64,000 nucleotides of DNA from an uncultured Anaerolineae bacterium (GCA_934216615.1 CAKQCB010000002.1:310001-374000), one strand, 5' to 3'; shown: positions 37,432 to 46,400, counted from the first letter of the stretch. Notes: generated from the sequence alone by a model not told the origin. Numbers and translations are program-made.

Positions 37432-38283
37432 ATGTCTGAAGAAAAGAAAAAATATACAACCGAATGGTCATTCTCATTTGATAAGATTGCAGATGAAATT
37501 CAAAACGCCTTCAAAGGCGAACCTGGGGAATTAAAACATCAGCAGTTTGTAGAGCCGTTAAATGGCGCCACCAGCGCGGGGATTCGTATCGACCTTTCGA
37601 TCAATGAATCTTTTATTTATGCACTTCCTGAAGATGATGATCGTTTGATCGTTGCCGACTTGATGTACTACGGCGATATTGACTTCTCTACGACAGGCGA
37701 CGCCGAACGGCAAACCCGTTTACGCGAAATGAACTCTGGCGGGAAATTTTTACGTCACTTTAAAGACAACAGCAAATTGTCGTGGAAAATTGGGATTCAT
37801 CCCTCCGTTCCCGTTAATCTAGAAATTCATGCAGGGGTTGGCCGTGTCAACCTTGATCTGAAGACCATTTCACTCTATGACTTAAAACTTGAATGTGGTG
37901 CGGGAAGCATCGAACTGCATTTACCCGCGCAGTTCCAATCTCTCAAATATAATGGTGGTGTGGGGAAGACGTTTATCACCATCCCCGACTACGCGACAGG
38001 TGCTCTGAATTTAGGGATTGGCGTGGGCAAGCTGGAAGCTGAAATAGGCGCCCAAGCCAACCTTGATTTACATATTGATGGCGGCGTCGGCCCGTGCGAT
38101 ATTCACCTGAGCCAAGACAATGCTTATCAACTGCACGCCACTACAGGAATCGGCTCTATCAAGACCGATTCGCGCGGGAAAAAAGTAGGCGATAACGAAT
38201 GGCGCACCCATGATTATGAAAGCGCGTCACGTCGTGTGAATATGCGCTACAATGGCGGGGTCGGTTCTTTTAAACTGAAGTAA
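37432..38283 (+). CDS. Toast-rack/DUF4097-like beta-repeat protein
   Basis: A 283-residue soluble protein without signal peptide or membrane segment. The second half is a run of short beta repeats with G(V/A)G motifs: HAGVGRVNLDL, ECGAGSIELHL, NGGVGKTFITIP, GIGVGKLEAEIG, DGGVGPCDIHL, TTGIGSIKTD, NGGVGSFKLK. This is the pattern of the toast-rack/DUF4097 adhesin-like beta-helix group related to LiaF-type proteins. In relatives these domains follow a membrane part, missing here. Function not known. Strong ribosome site AGAGGGG about 8 bases upstream. Confidence 0.8.
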   Translation: MSEEKKKYTTEWSFSFDKIADEIQNAFKGEPGELKHQQFVEPLNGATSAGIRIDLSINESFIYALPEDDDRLIVADLMYYGDIDFSTTGDAERQTRLREMNSGGKFLRHFKDNSKLSWKIGIHPSVPVNLEIHAGVGRVNLDLKTISLYDLKLECGAGSIELHLPAQFQSLKYNGGVGKTFITIPDYATGALNLGIGVGKLEAEIGAQANLDLHIDGGVGPCDIHLSQDNAYQLHATTGIGSIKTDSRGKKVGDNEWRTHDYESASRRVNMRYNGGVGSFKLK

Positions 38284-38330
38284 AAAATTCTCGTTGGATT
38301 CCCAATAGGCGTTCATCAAAGCGACAATAT

Positions 38331-38362
38331 AATCCCCCCACTCAGCGCTGAGTGGGGGGATT
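38331..38362. terminator. Perfect 32-bp palindromic terminator hairpin (copy 1)
   Basis: AATCCCCCCACTCAGC followed at once by its exact complement, lying between convergent genes. It can terminate in both directions. An almost identical palindrome recurs at 39877-39902. Confidence 0.85.
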
Positions 38363-38375
38363 GATTTATTGCACA

Positions 38376-39653
38376 TTACTGGTTCTGGATCGCCTCGGCC
38401 ACCGCGATGAGGTCAGCGGCGCAAGCAGGTGGGATGGCATCAGTTGGAAGTGATTCTAGTTGGGTGATGAGATTTGAGAGCTGGTTTGTTTCAATATCGG
38501 CTGTGAGCGATTGTTCGATGGCAAGTGGGGCATTACAGGCATCAGCAATAGTTTGCAGGCGATCAAGGGAAGGATCAGGAATGACGATTTGAACAAACGT
38601 ATTGTCGAATTGGCGTTGAACACCATTTGCAGTGCGAATTTCTTCCCGTGTAAAACCTTCTTCTTGTGGGAGCGCAAAGCGGTTGGTATAGGCAAGTTGT
38701 CCACCAAATGGACTAAAGTTAGCAGCATTGCTGGTTGCTTGTCCACTGGTATAGAGTTGCGTTTCAGTTTGACTATCAAAAATGCGAATTTCTGCAAAAT
38801 CATTAATAATCATAATTTGCGAATTATCTAAGCTCCAATAGATAGAACGAATTCGAGCTTCTGGTTCACTAATGAAGGATAAAGATTCTGTGAAAGCGAT
38901 ACTGCGATTCGGATGAATAACTAAATCCCAGATTTTAATTACCCCGTTGTAATAAGCAATTACTATCTGTGTGCTATCCGAGCTCCAAGCAGAACGAATC
39001 AGGAGGGTGTCCTCACCACTATAAAACTCATAGAGGTTTACCAATTGTTCCGCGTCCCAAATTTGCAAATATCGTGCTCCTTGCCGAATTGATATATAAC
39101 GATTATCTGGACTGATATCGATTTCGCTAACTCTATATAAGGTGGTAATAGGTTGATTGTGAACTTGAGCAGTGAGGGGATCAATGGTTGTAAGATATTG
39201 AGTGCCATCACTTCGTTCGATAAAAACTAAGATGTTATTGTTATGATACCAATCAAAATCTACTATAAATCCCCCTGTAAGGGGAATTAAATTAAACTCA
39301 TTGACAAGTACCCTAGTTGTTATATCCCACACAGACACAATATTGTTATAAGTAAAAGAAATCAAGTTTCCATTAGAATTCCATTCATGTCTAGGCACGT
39401 CATATGGGCCAAGATTAATATCCAAGATTGTTGAACCATTGATAACATCAATTACCTGTACAAATCCATGACCACTTACCATGATATTGTTGCCGTTGGG
39501 ACTCCACGTTAACTTTGTTGGATAGGGTAAGTAATCACCCCGCTGTGCATCTGTAATGAGCGGGAATACATTGAGACACACTATGATCATAACAATAGGC
39601 TCGATTAACTTTCTAATTTGATTCATTCGAGTTTTCATTAGGTTCTTCCACAT
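38376..39653 (-). CDS. Secreted WD40-like repeat protein
   Basis: A 425-residue protein with a signal peptide (hydrophobic IVMIIVCLNVFPLITDA around 18-34). It then reads as WD40/PD40 propeller blades: LTWSPNGNNIMVSG, EWNSNGNLISFTYNNIVSVWD, IDISPDNRYISIRQG, SAWSSDSTQIVIAYYNGVIKIWD and IYWSLDNSQIMIIN. A C-terminal ~65-residue helical tail (Cys at about 368 and 414) follows. Base composition is visibly more AT-rich than flanking genes, suggesting transfer. It is bounded by two copies of one palindrome (38331 and 39877) and its 5' end overlaps a coding remnant in another frame. An alternative start is the Met at residue 6 or 10. Confidence 0.75.
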   Translation of the reverse strand: MWKNLMKTRMNQIRKLIEPIVMIIVCLNVFPLITDAQRGDYLPYPTKLTWSPNGNNIMVSGHGFVQVIDVINGSTILDINLGPYDVPRHEWNSNGNLISFTYNNIVSVWDITTRVLVNEFNLIPLTGGFIVDFDWYHNNNILVFIERSDGTQYLTTIDPLTAQVHNQPITTLYRVSEIDISPDNRYISIRQGARYLQIWDAEQLVNLYEFYSGEDTLLIRSAWSSDSTQIVIAYYNGVIKIWDLVIHPNRSIAFTESLSFISEPEARIRSIYWSLDNSQIMIINDFAEIRIFDSQTETQLYTSGQATSNAANFSPFGGQLAYTNRFALPQEEGFTREEIRTANGVQRQFDNTFVQIVIPDPSLDRLQTIADACNAPLAIEQSLTADIETNQLSNLITQLESLPTDAIPPACAADLIAVAEAIQNQ

Positions 39654-39849
39654 TCCCTAAATCATAATATACAAAAAATTCGGACATCAAGTGATTCATC
39701 CAATAAAAACGATCATCTCCTGGACCATTTAATACGATTGGAAACGAGTTTGGTAGTAATGTTTGCAAGTTGCTTATTATCCCATTATCAGCAGTGCTAT
39801 TTAATGCTTCGGGATCCAGAACCGTTGGCGATGAGGGGGATAGTATAGG
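39613..39849 (-). pseudogene. C-terminal remnant of an unidentified gene
   Basis: A stop-bounded frame of 78 codons without a usable start, ending in TAG at 39613-39615 and overlapping the first ~40 bases of the WD40-like gene. The peptide has ordinary protein texture, for example LPNSFPIVLNGPGDDRFYWM (about 32-51) and EFFVYYDLG. Its upstream break is 28 bases from the second palindrome. Best explained as the tail of a gene whose front was lost; family unknown. Confidence 0.5.
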
Positions 39850-39876
39850 TTATTCACAGCGTATTAAGAATAGAGT

Positions 39877-39902
39877 TCCCCCACTCAGCGCTGAGTGGGG
39901 GA
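39877..39902. repeat. Palindromic hairpin (copy 2 of the 38331 element)
   Basis: TCCCCCACTCAGC followed by its exact complement. It differs from the 38331 copy only in stem length (five C rather than six). It lies in the decayed region, not directly after an intact gene on the plus strand. Confidence 0.85.
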
Positions 39903-39953
39903 TTAATTTACGGTCATATGTAACATTTACGAGCCTTTAGATGAAATAGAAAC

Positions 39954-40198
39954 TTAGGATTGAATGGTTTGAGTAAGGGGAGATGGGAGTGTCCGAATCA
40001 CAATTCCATATCCTACAAATCCCCTGTAATTGTCAGATGTTTCGTCAATGACGGCATGTGTATAAACATCGTCGTTAAAATAACCAATCGGAATGTAAAT
40101 GCAACATATCAAATGCCAGCAGTAGGGTTTCCGTAGGGGATGAGTATGTTATCAATTGAGGGGGGCATTTCACGATATGACGAAGCTGGAAAAAGACA
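39954..40198 (-). pseudogene. Frameshifted coding remnant
   Basis: On the minus strand one frame reads SYREMPPSIDNILIPYGNPT before a TGA at 40108-40110. The next frame then continues with IPIGYFNDDVYTHAVIDETS and RGFVGYGIVIRTLP to a TAA at 39954-39956. The change of frame near 40105-40120 without loss of protein-like text points to a one-base indel in a former gene. There is no start codon with ribosome site. Family not recognised. The rest of the 39654-40259 gap shows nothing else clear. Confidence 0.45.
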
Positions 40199-40210
40199 TT
40201 AAAGTAAATA

Positions 40211-40239
40211 AAAATAGGTGACCTATAGTCACCTATTTT
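40211..40239 (-). terminator. Rho-independent terminator
   Basis: AAAATAGGTGAC (40211-40222) and its perfect complement (40228-40239) with a five-base loop, ending in TTTT, 20 bases after the small membrane protein gene. Confidence 0.85.
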
Positions 40240-40259
40240 CATGTCAAGCGCATAAGAAT

Positions 40260-40523
40260 TTATGAATTCGAGTTTATATCTGTCGTGCTGGTAGTTTCTG
40301 CCGCGTCGTCGTCTTCATCTTCCCAGCTAATAATCCAAATACAAGCGCCCGCAACGCCGACGCACGCAATAATCAGCGCGACCCACTGCGTGGGCAGTAA
40401 ACCGATATCACGTGCTTCATTCACCAACAAGAAGATCATCCCTAGTGAAAGGACGATCCACGCCGCAAACCGCGGGTGAACCATTGCCCAACGAATTGGC
40501 GGGAAATTTTGCAAACTTTTCAT
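40260..40523 (-). CDS. Small two-helix membrane protein
   Basis: From the ATG at 40523, 87 residues; an in-frame GTG at 40532 adds three. Two membrane segments (about 18-35 and 46-65) are followed by an acidic tail, WEDEDDDAAET. Not recognised. AGGA lies about 10 bases upstream of the ATG. It is 72 bases downstream of ychF on the same strand and has its own terminator, so it may be the second gene of that transcript. Confidence 0.7.
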   Translation of the reverse strand: MKSLQNFPPIRWAMVHPRFAAWIVLSLGMIFLLVNEARDIGLLPTQWVALIIACVGVAGACIWIISWEDEDDDAAETTSTTDINSNS

Positions 40524-40603
40524 GGTCACCACGTCCTGTAACCTAGTTGATTTACCGTTACTATACCGCGAAGTTGAGGCCTTGAGTAGACAGCTCTAGC
40601 CAT

Positions 40604-41677
40604 TTATACATTAAAGCGAATGTGCAGAATATCCCCATCTTTGACGATATAATCACGGCCTTCGAGACGAATCTTCCCTTGTTGCTTCAACACGGCTTCA
40701 CTTCCGGCATTGATGAGTTCGTCAGCGTGCATCACTTCCGCGCGGATGAAGCCCTTTTGCAAGTCGGTATGGATGACCCCTGCGGCTTCTGGAGCCGTTG
40801 CACCAATACGCACACTCCAAGCACGGACTTCATCTTCACCCACAGTGAAAAACGCGAGAATTTCCATCAGTTCGTAAGAGGTACGGATGATCTTGTCTGC
40901 GCTCAATTCTTTGATGCCATACTCGTCCATAAACATGGCGGCATCGTCGGCATCCAATTGGCTTAATTCCGCTTCGATCTTCCCGCGTAAATTCATCACA
41001 CGGCTGTTTTCATGAGGATAATCAATGTGAATATCCTCTTGGCTTTCGTCAGTATTGATGACGATCATGACGGGTTTTAAGGTCAAGAAACCATACCCGC
41101 GCATCGGTTTGATCTCTTCTTCCGTTAGGCCCAAGTCCCGTAGGGGTTTTTCTTCTTCAAGATGCGTCTTCAAGCGGTTCATGATCTCAAGTTCGTCGGT
41201 CACGGCTTTGTCGGCGGTGCGCCCCTTGCGCTTGAGTTCAGCATCCAGCTTTTCTAAACGACTTTCAACCATCACCAAGTCGGTGAGCAAAAATTCAGAA
41301 TCTAAGCTGTTCACATCCCGAATAGGGTCAATCGTCTCATAAGGGTGCGGAACATTTTCATCTTTAAAACCGCGCACCACGTGAACAAAGCCATCTAATT
41401 GTGCCAGTTCATTACGAAACTGACCTTTCAAGCCCCCTTCACCAATGCCTTTATCCAACCCGCCAATGTCCACGTACGTCACTTGGGTGTAAGTGGTTTT
41501 TTTAGGGTTGTACATCGCTTTGAATTTTTCCACACGGGCATCGGGCACATTGACCACCGCCGTGTGTACTTCAAATTGTCCACTGGTCGAAGCGCCGGTG
41601 GCTAAATTGCTCCGCGTGAGCGCGTTAAAAATAGTGGTTTTACCGCTGTTGGGCAAACCAACGATGCCTAATCTCAT
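40604..41677 (-). CDS. ychF: YchF/OLA1 family ATPase
   Basis: A 357-residue P-loop protein (family about 363). Walker A is GLPNSGKTTIF (7-17), and switch II reads VDIGGLDKGIGEG with a hydrophobic residue instead of the Gln/His used by other Obg-like proteins. The base-recognition site is INTDES rather than NKxD, which marks YchF and its ATP preference. A coiled-coil insert lies around 120-170 and a TGS domain at the C-terminus. It binds ribosomes and is linked to stress and translation control. Confidence 0.95.
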   Translation of the reverse strand: MRLGIVGLPNSGKTTIFNALTRSNLATGASTSGQFEVHTAVVNVPDARVEKFKAMYNPKKTTYTQVTYVDIGGLDKGIGEGGLKGQFRNELAQLDGFVHVVRGFKDENVPHPYETIDPIRDVNSLDSEFLLTDLVMVESRLEKLDAELKRKGRTADKAVTDELEIMNRLKTHLEEEKPLRDLGLTEEEIKPMRGYGFLTLKPVMIVINTDESQEDIHIDYPHENSRVMNLRGKIEAELSQLDADDAAMFMDEYGIKELSADKIIRTSYELMEILAFFTVGEDEVRAWSVRIGATAPEAAGVIHTDLQKGFIRAEVMHADELINAGSEAVLKQQGKIRLEGRDYIVKDGDILHIRFNV

Positions 41678-41796
41678 GTAATCTTTCCCATTTTGCAGGT
41701 GTTCTCAACGCGCATCAGTATATCAAAGACCCCTCACGTTTTCAGCATCATTCTGAAATTATGATAAACTGACACGTCAGCTTAATATCAAGAGTA

Positions 41797-42711
41797 ATGT
41801 TTATGCGTAAAATCTATTCTGTATTCCTTTGCGGTTTATTCGCAGTTCCAACCTCCTTGCTTTACGCCCAAACCGAAAGTGCTGAGCGAGATTTTGTGCT
41901 TGAGGCGATTGCAGAACTAAACGAGCATGATTTTCAGACGGAAATCAACGCAGAAACCCTCCTCACAATTTATCGAGAAGATGTCGCACAAATCATCACA
42001 ACACAGACCTTCGCCGACCAAGTTAATTACACCACAAACGGGGATTATTCAGCGCAACGGAACCTGAGAGTACAGGCAGAGAGTGAAGTAGATAATTTCT
42101 TAGAAACGGGTTCTATCGACCTCAGCCTCAGACGTGTGGATGACGTGGAATACATTCAAATTGTGGGGTTCGATGCAAGCGAACTGGTCGAAATACCGAA
42201 TATTGAACTCAGGGCTTGGCTCACATTAGAGGAATACGTCGAAAATATGGAGAGCGATACGCTCAGAATCGCCTTTTTAAACCTCGCACAAATTCAACAT
42301 CCCCTGCTTGAAGACTACGATGAAGACACCATTTTAAGCGTCACAGAACTCGATAACGAAACCCTTGATGGGGTGACGATGCGCGTTTTTGATGTCGAAG
42401 TTGACGCGATAGAATTGAGCTTCCGTCAGCAAATGCGCAGTTTACGCTTCATCTATGACCGCCCTGATGAAGAAGTGGTCGCCGAAATGGAGGCGGCGCG
42501 CGGACAGTCGATGCCTGAAGGGACGATTATAGAAGGGACGTTCCGCGTGTGGGTTGGCGAAGAAGATGGCCTGCTCTACCAATGGGAAGTCACAAGCTAT
42601 TCATGGATCGAATATGATACGTTCACACCCATCGAAACGGCGTATCAAGGACGTTTCCACATCTCACACTACGATAACATCGGGCCGATCACAACGCCCG
42701 AAATAGAATAA
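41797..42711 (+). CDS. Hypothetical secreted protein
   Basis: A 304-residue protein with a signal peptide ending near LLYAQ (about residue 24). The mature part is acidic and mixed helix/strand, with long amphipathic strands (NFLETGSIDLSLRRVDDVEYIQ; TIIEGTFRVWVGEEDGLLYQWEV) that resemble the half-barrel of LppX/LprG- or LolA-like lipid-binding proteins; this is only a shape-level impression. No lipobox. Monocistronic, with a terminator directly after and divergent from ychF. Confidence 0.7.
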   Translation: MFMRKIYSVFLCGLFAVPTSLLYAQTESAERDFVLEAIAELNEHDFQTEINAETLLTIYREDVAQIITTQTFADQVNYTTNGDYSAQRNLRVQAESEVDNFLETGSIDLSLRRVDDVEYIQIVGFDASELVEIPNIELRAWLTLEEYVENMESDTLRIAFLNLAQIQHPLLEDYDEDTILSVTELDNETLDGVTMRVFDVEVDAIELSFRQQMRSLRFIYDRPDEEVVAEMEAARGQSMPEGTIIEGTFRVWVGEEDGLLYQWEVTSYSWIEYDTFTPIETAYQGRFHISHYDNIGPITTPEIE

Positions 42712-42736
42712 GCGTCACCAAGACAAAAATGCTTTA

Positions 42737-42772
42737 AAACACATCCCGACGCTTACAAGTCGGGATGTGTTT
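42737..42772. terminator. Bidirectional rho-independent terminator
   Basis: AAACACATCCCGAC (42737-42750) pairs perfectly with 42759-42772; loop of eight. Between convergent genes. Confidence 0.87.
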
Positions 42773-42782
42773 GTTTATGGGT

Positions 42783-43541
42783 TTAGAAAGCGCCGACATC
42801 GGTGAGCAGTACCGCGTCATTTTCTGTCACCATGATGGTGTGTTCGTATTGTGCGGAAAGCGTCCCGTCTAAAGTGGACAGCGTCCAGCCATCATCGCCC
42901 GTAAAAATATGACCTGTGCCGTATGTGAAGAAGGGTTCAATCGTCAACACCAAACCCTTATGCAGTTTGCCGCGTGTGCGGTTGGTAAAATAATTCGGCA
43001 CACGGCGCGGTTCTTCATGCAAACCCCGACCTACCCCATGCCCGCCCAACTCGCGGATGATGCGAAAACCATATTTTTCTGCGGCGTTTTGCACCGCCCG
43101 CCCGATGGCGCTCAGGTTATTGCCATCCTGTGCGACAGCAATCGCATCACGGAGCGCAGCCTTGGTTGCGTTGCACAAGGCTTGATGTTCCGGTTTGATG
43201 TCGCCTACGGTATAAGACGCGCCCGTATCACCAATAAAACCGTTCAATTCGGCCGACACATCAATATTGATCAGGTCGCCTTCTTGAATCACCCGTTTAT
43301 CACTGGGGATGCCATGCGCTGCCTCATCGTTCAGGCTGATGCAGGTATGGCCGGGAAAACGATAGGTCAGGATCGGCGCCGAACGTGCCCCTTTCGAGCG
43401 TAAAAATTCCGCGCCAATCTCATCCAGTTGTTTGGTGGTCATGCCCGGGCGAACCGAATCGCGCATCAATTTGAGGGTTTCCCCGCAAATTTGACCGATG
43501 GCTTTCATCCCCGCTAATTCTTCTTCTGTTTCTATAGTCAT
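42783..43541 (-). CDS. map: Type I methionine aminopeptidase
   Basis: A 252-residue enzyme that removes the initiator Met from new proteins. All metal ligands of type I enzymes are present: D94 and D105, H168 in GGHGVGRGLHE, E202 in TIEPFF and E233 in YEHTI. The substrate-contact H76 in AAHGIP is also there. No N-terminal extension with a zinc finger. Length is normal (about 250-265). Stands alone, not with secY/adk/infA as in many bacteria. Confidence 0.95.
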   Translation of the reverse strand: MTIETEEELAGMKAIGQICGETLKLMRDSVRPGMTTKQLDEIGAEFLRSKGARSAPILTYRFPGHTCISLNDEAAHGIPSDKRVIQEGDLINIDVSAELNGFIGDTGASYTVGDIKPEHQALCNATKAALRDAIAVAQDGNNLSAIGRAVQNAAEKYGFRIIRELGGHGVGRGLHEEPRRVPNYFTNRTRGKLHKGLVLTIEPFFTYGTGHIFTGDDGWTLSTLDGTLSAQYEHTIMVTENDAVLLTDVGAF

Positions 43542-43614
43542 GTATCTCTACTCATTCGTCTCATTTTATCTGTCAAGAATACCTGAAAACCGCCATTTAA
43601 TCACTCAAAATGGT

Positions 43615-44526
43615 CTATTTTGATGAGATTTTGGGCTTCACCTGCTGGTAAAGACGGGGCACATCATTCTCTAGAGATTCGTATGTGGTGACAGCGCCGA
43701 AGAAACCCCCTACCCCACCGTATTCAAGCGATGTGATCCAAGGTGATGACCACGCCCCTTCATGAACTTGGTTCAATGCCCATGTGATGAAAGGCCAATT
43801 TTCCTCAACCAGCGGTAAATGATCCATCCACGAATTGACATGAAGCGGAAATAACGGACGCTGTTCGCTCAAAGTTTGGCTGTAGGTGGTGATGCGATCT
43901 ATCCATGCTTGATCGAGATATTGGATTCCCGCAACATGGATTTCACGAATGTGCGCTAAGGGCAGTTCTTGGACATACACTTGAGGGTCAATGCCCCATT
44001 CACGCGCAGCAAGTTCAGCATGGGCAAGGTCGAATAAAAACCCGCATTGGCTTTCGCGCACAACTTGTGCGATGAACTGAGGCACTACGCTGATGTGCGT
44101 GTTATGTTGATGATTTTGAGTTTCATTCTCAATGATGAGGCGTTCCGCACCAAAACGGCGGATGACGGGCATAAGGTCACCCATCACGGTTTCCAATGCC
44201 AAATCAAAAGCGCTCTGCGAAAGATCGTCTATCGCGATTTTGGGGTTTGGATGTGGAATCGACAGATGCAGATTGACATACGGCGTCGCGGTCACCGACA
44301 GGAAATGTTCAACCATGCCCCAATCTACGGGTTGATTGAGTTCGCCATTCCAAGCGTCGCCCACACCCCGCCCTATCTTCAGTGGAAAATGGATATTCAC
44401 AGGTCGAAGCTCAGAGGCTTGAGCGACAATATCCGACCAGTTGGGGCATTTAAAATAATCAATTTCAAGGCGCCCAGCTTGCACCAGATCAGCAGCTTCA
44501 GGGGAATAATTCAGAGCGAACTCCAT
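43615..44526 (-). CDS. DUF692-like protein (possible multinuclear iron oxidase fold)
   Basis: A 303-residue TIM-barrel-like protein. LIIENETQ (about 136-143), CGFLFDLAHAELAAREWG (around 162-179), and LPLAHIREIHVAG (about 190-202) match the pattern of the DUF692/MNIO group, whose members use two or three iron ions to modify cysteines in ribosomal peptides. The His/Asp/Glu at these places are plausible ligands. The usual neighbours (precursor peptide, DUF2063 partner) were not seen. It may instead be a sugar-phosphate isomerase/epimerase-like enzyme. Lies 73 bases downstream (minus strand) of nothing related; same strand as map. Confidence 0.6.
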   Translation of the reverse strand: MEFALNYSPEAADLVQAGRLEIDYFKCPNWSDIVAQASELRPVNIHFPLKIGRGVGDAWNGELNQPVDWGMVEHFLSVTATPYVNLHLSIPHPNPKIAIDDLSQSAFDLALETVMGDLMPVIRRFGAERLIIENETQNHQHNTHISVVPQFIAQVVRESQCGFLFDLAHAELAAREWGIDPQVYVQELPLAHIREIHVAGIQYLDQAWIDRITTYSQTLSEQRPLFPLHVNSWMDHLPLVEENWPFITWALNQVHEGAWSSPWITSLEYGGVGGFFGAVTTYESLENDVPRLYQQVKPKISSK

Positions 44527-44627
44527 GCGTCATTTCTCCAGTTTTTATTTCACCAAGCACACAACTCATACACCATACACACGTATCATGTGAATGTCGC
44601 AGTGAGCAGTGGTCAAGCGTAGGTAAA

Positions 44628-44657
44628 AAAACAGCCTCGCGATAACGAGGCTGTTTT
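44628..44657 (-). terminator. Rho-independent terminator after rpsD
   Basis: AAAACAGCCTCG (44628-44639) pairs with CGAGGCTGTTTT (44646-44657), loop of six; on the minus strand it ends in a T-run of seven. Confidence 0.88.
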
Positions 44658-44697
44658 GATATCTCAGTTTTTGGAATGTCTGGCGGAAATAAGATTC

Positions 44698-45324
44698 TTA
44701 GGCAAGCCGGTTGTAAAATTCGATGATCAACTGTTCTTGAACGTTGACCGGAATTTCTTCACGCGTGGGCAAGTAGCTGAAGGTTGCAGAGAAAGCATTT
44801 TTGTCCACATTGAGATAGCTCAAGTTGTGGGCGACGCTTTCAATGGCTTCTTGTACGTGCACGTTCTTGCGCATCGATTCTTTAACGGCGATCACTTGTC
44901 CCGGACGCAGTTGGAAAGAAGGCAAGTCCACCAATTCACCGTCCACTGTGACATGCCCGTGTTTCACAAATTGACGAGCTGCCCAAATGGTCGCGGCAAA
45001 ACCAGCGCGGTAGACCAAGTTATCCAAACGACGTTCCAACAAGATCAACAGGTTTGCGCCTGTGTTTCCGGGTTGGCGACGTGCGCGGTAGAAGTAACGG
45101 CGTAATTGGGTTTCACGAATGTTATAAACGAAAGACAGTTTTTGCTTTTCGTTTAATTGCAACCCATAGTCACTACGGCGGCCAGAACGGTATTGTTTTT
45201 CTTTACCGTGATCGCCGGGGGGATATGGACGCTTTTCGAGAATCTTTTGATATTTGGCACGAGGAACCAGCACTTCGCCAAAACGACGCTGAACTCTTGC
45301 CTTAGGGCCGTGATATGATGCCAT
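44698..45324 (-). CDS. rpsD: 30S ribosomal protein S4
   Basis: A 208-residue protein, the normal length. It has the N-terminal S4 part with PYPPGDHG and [14 protein letters not shown] (about 33-61), and the S4 RNA-binding domain (about 98-160) starting [27 protein letters not shown]. The N-terminal zinc-binding cysteines found in some S4 proteins are missing, so it is the zinc-free form. It binds 16S rRNA early in 30S assembly. It stands alone here, outside an alpha operon. AAGGAT lies nine bases upstream and a short hairpin (45345-45361) just before that. Confidence 0.96.
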   Translation of the reverse strand: MASYHGPKARVQRRFGEVLVPRAKYQKILEKRPYPPGDHGKEKQYRSGRRSDYGLQLNEKQKLSFVYNIRETQLRRYFYRARRQPGNTGANLLILLERRLDNLVYRAGFAATIWAARQFVKHGHVTVDGELVDLPSFQLRPGQVIAVKESMRKNVHVQEAIESVAHNLSYLNVDKNAFSATFSYLPTREEIPVNVQEQLIIEFYNRLA

Positions 45325-45344
45325 ACAATTAAATCCTTATTCCG

Positions 45345-45361
45345 CCGGAAAATCATTCCGG
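45345..45361 (-). promoter_or_regulatory. Small hairpin next to the rpsD ribosome site
   Basis: CCGGAA and TTCCGG with a five-base loop sit about 7 bases upstream of the AAGGAT ribosome site. S4 represses its own message in several bacteria, so this is a possible but unproven regulatory structure. Confidence 0.3.
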
Positions 45362-45534
45362 TAGTGTATCTACTGGGCTTCAATCTATACTTGAAACTGA
45401 AAACAGGTACAGTGAAGAGATAGCCAAAATCGGCTTGTAATTATAATGAGTGCGTCAGGCATTTCTAGGGTGAGTTTTACCAGAGGCGTTTATTAAACCA
45501 CAGCCATGTCAAAACTATACCGAAATTGCGTGCA

Positions 45535-46368
45535 TCAACGCTTTTTAAGTTGATTCGCCTTATCATACACTACTTTGCGATCCCAACCAGATTGATTTGC
45601 AACTTCTGTGGAAGCATCACGCACCGTGAAGCCTTCCTCAAATAATTGTAATAACGCATTCGTGACTTGAGGTTCATCCCACATCACAGGCTCAGACGGT
45701 GTGACGCCCCCAACCATCAGCACAATCTCCCCACGCGGGGGGTGATTCACATAATAGGTATACACCGCTTCGGCACTGCCCCGTTGGTATTCTTCATACA
45801 CTTTGGAAATTTCCCGCGCCACACACACAGGCCGTTCTGCGCCAAGCGTCTCCATGAGTGTTCTTAAGGTATCGACAAGGCGGTTCGGGCTTTCATACGT
45901 GATGACAGTGCGCTGTTCATCCGTGAGCGTCTCAAAATATTCGCGAAGCGCTTTCTCTTTTTTAGGCAGAAACCCGCTAAAAATAAAGGATTCGGTCGGC
46001 AACCCTGAAGCGACGAGCGCCGTCACCGCCGCACACGCACCGGGCAGAGATTCCACATCAATTTGACGGGCGAGCGCGGCTTGGATCAACTCATAGCCAG
46101 GGTCAGAAATCCCCGGTGTGCCCGCGTCCGAAACCAACGCGACATCCCCTTGAGCCAGCGCATCAAAGATCGCGTCCAGTTTGGTCAGCTTATTATGTTC
46201 GTGATAGCTGGTCAGCGGGGTGTCTATTTCAAAGTGATGTAATAGATTGCGGGTGTTACGGGTGTCTTCAGCGGCGATCAAACGCACTTCCCGCAGAACA
46301 CGTAAAGCGCGCAAGGTGATGTCTTCTAAATTCCCAATTGGGGTTGGCACGATAAATAAGGTTGGCAT
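45535..46368 (-). CDS. rsmI: 16S rRNA (cytidine1402-2'-O)-methyltransferase
   Basis: Taken from ATG 46368 (277 residues), where MPTLFIVPTPIGNLEDITLRAL is the usual beginning of RsmI. A longer frame to 46437 would run through a terminator hairpin. Further family motifs: AAEDTRNTRNLLHHF (about 34-48), SYHEHN, LVSDAGTPGISDPGYEL (about 79-95), and FSGFLPKK. It is an SAM-dependent methyltransferase of the tetrapyrrole-methylase fold that modifies C1402 in the decoding centre. The C-terminal helical extension is present. Confidence 0.94.
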   Translation of the reverse strand: MPTLFIVPTPIGNLEDITLRALRVLREVRLIAAEDTRNTRNLLHHFEIDTPLTSYHEHNKLTKLDAIFDALAQGDVALVSDAGTPGISDPGYELIQAALARQIDVESLPGACAAVTALVASGLPTESFIFSGFLPKKEKALREYFETLTDEQRTVITYESPNRLVDTLRTLMETLGAERPVCVAREISKVYEEYQRGSAEAVYTYYVNHPPRGEIVLMVGGVTPSEPVMWDEPQVTNALLQLFEEGFTVRDASTEVANQSGWDRKVVYDKANQLKKR

Positions 46369-46400
46369 GGTGTCGGTATACGTTTGAGATGCACTCAAAA

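Noticed and set aside
38331..39902. Insertion sequence bounded by the two palindromes
   Set aside because: No transposase gene or target-site duplication was seen between or beside them; kept only as a finding.
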